Positions 63,669 to 64,000 of a stretch of DNA of 64,000 nucleotides are shown one piece after another (positions within the stretch are counted from its first letter, which is position 1; the number at the start of each line of letters is the position of its first letter). Made by a program: the position numbers and the translations under genes. Origin of the DNA: Sphingomonas jeddahensis (lineage in GTDB: Bacteria > Pseudomonadota > Alphaproteobacteria > Sphingomonadales > Sphingomonadaceae); the NCBI RefSeq assembly GCF_001981525.1, contig NZ_MPSB01000009.1, forward strand, positions 58,439 to 122,438. The letters run 5' to 3'. The notes under the pieces were generated by a model, which was not told where the DNA came from, ran no database searches, and saw only the letters and a program-made list of their open reading frames with translations.

Positions 63669-63871
63669 ACGGAACGCACCTTCTCATTAACATGATCGAC
63701 AAGCATACCTGAACGCATGGCACAATTCAGGAGACGAACATTAGCCTTTCGCGACCGAAAGTGGGTCATCCGGCCAACAGCGGGTTGACCGGATGTTCAC
63801 CAGGATCGGATCTTCAATGGTCCAGTGCGCGAACGTCTGCTCTCGTCATAAACTGCCGTTAAGCGAGCCGG

Positions 63872-64000
63872 TGTGACCTGCTCCCCGGAAATCATGCCAT
63901 TGGTAAGTTAGCTGGTCAGATGGAGACGAGCGATGCGGCGAGGCCGTTTTACCGAGGATCAGATCATAGGCGTGCTGCGTGAGCACGAGGCTGGAGTGAA
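63872..64000 (+). mobile_element. Left end of an IS3-family insertion sequence (cut by window edge)
   Basis: TGTGACCTGCTCCCCGGAAA from 63872 has the look of an IS3-group terminal repeat, and 60 bases later a transposase reading frame begins. The other end and the target duplication lie outside the window. Confidence 0.7.
63933..64000 (+). CDS. IS3-family transposase OrfA, N-terminal part (3' end outside window)
   Basis: The 22 visible codons read MRRGRFTEDQIIGVLREHEA, then GVK. This is the typical start of the OrfA helix-turn-helix protein of the IS3 family (IS407/IS51-like groups), which binds the element ends. A GGAGACGAG ribosome-binding site precedes the ATG. No lesion is visible in the short part present, so the copy may be intact. 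Confidence 0.85.
   Translation, partial: MRRGRFTEDQIIGVLREHEAGV

Noticed and set aside
63518..63769. Frame upstream of the PLD-like gene that could extend it
   Set aside because: It is in a different frame from the PLD-like gene; the true frame has a TGA just before the TTG start.
58548..64000. Prophage or integrative element
   Set aside because: No integrase, phage structural or conjugation gene is visible; only an IS3 end and unknown genes are present.

Overview
The window is high-GC, densely packed chromosomal DNA of an alphaproteobacterium, most likely a sphingomonad (Sphingomonas or a close relative). This rests on the gene families (TorF-type porin, fused-subunit caa3-type oxidase, a sphingomonad-style TonB receptor, YbgC-TolQRAB-Pal order) and on several families of inverted-repeat elements between genes. 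The species cannot be named from sequence alone.

Layout. 1-4.5 kb: end of an amidohydrolase, a GDSL esterase (tesA-like), catalase-peroxidase katG and an ExoD-like membrane protein. 4.7-11 kb: a respiratory block with a caa3-type cytochrome c oxidase (lipoprotein cytochrome c, CoxB with fused cytochrome c, fused subunit I/III, small membrane protein), a divergent dihaem cytochrome c, and cytochrome b561 plus CtaG. 11-13.6 kb: a secreted cyclophilin, then xseB-ispA-coaD. 13.9-20 kb: a Pro/Ala-rich lipoprotein and the cell-envelope operon ybgC-tolQ-tolR-tolA-tolB-pal, ended by a clear terminator. 20-22.9 kb: Trm112-like protein, Lon-N-domain protein, CnoX-like thioredoxin/TPR protein and a TorF-type porin. 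23-27.4 kb: a SulP transporter with beta-carbonic anhydrase, then an OmpR-type two-component pair. 27.5 kb: tRNA-Gly(GCC), then a badly decayed IS3-family element.

28.8-35.8 kb: a curli-type amyloid cluster (csgF, csgG, two very large curlin-repeat proteins with nearly identical signal-peptide DNA, two smaller curlin-repeat proteins and an unknown secreted protein). No csgE or csgD is present. 36-42.9 kb: DUF72 protein, MidA/NDUFAF7-type methyltransferase, GNAT acetyltransferase, PgeF-type multicopper domain protein, UbiH-family hydroxylase and an NdvA-like ABC exporter.

42.9-48.7 kb: a scarred region. It has an acyltransferase-3 fragment, an M14 carboxypeptidase, a truncated DsbD/ScsB N-domain, ScsC/DsbA-like and ScsD/TlpA-like proteins, a frameshifted response regulator and a small metal-binding HMA protein behind a CueR-like operator. 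Together these suggest a decaying copper/thiol stress locus. 49-58.5 kb: PhoD phosphatase with a TonB receptor, an HPP membrane protein with a molybdopterin oxidoreductase, and a GH5-like hydrolase. 58.5-64 kb: accessory DNA with a DUF2161 nuclease-fold protein, a long gene-poor stretch, a two-gene operon (phospholipase-D-like protein plus large helical protein) that is the best candidate for an undescribed, possibly defence, system, and the left end of an IS3-family element cut by the window edge.
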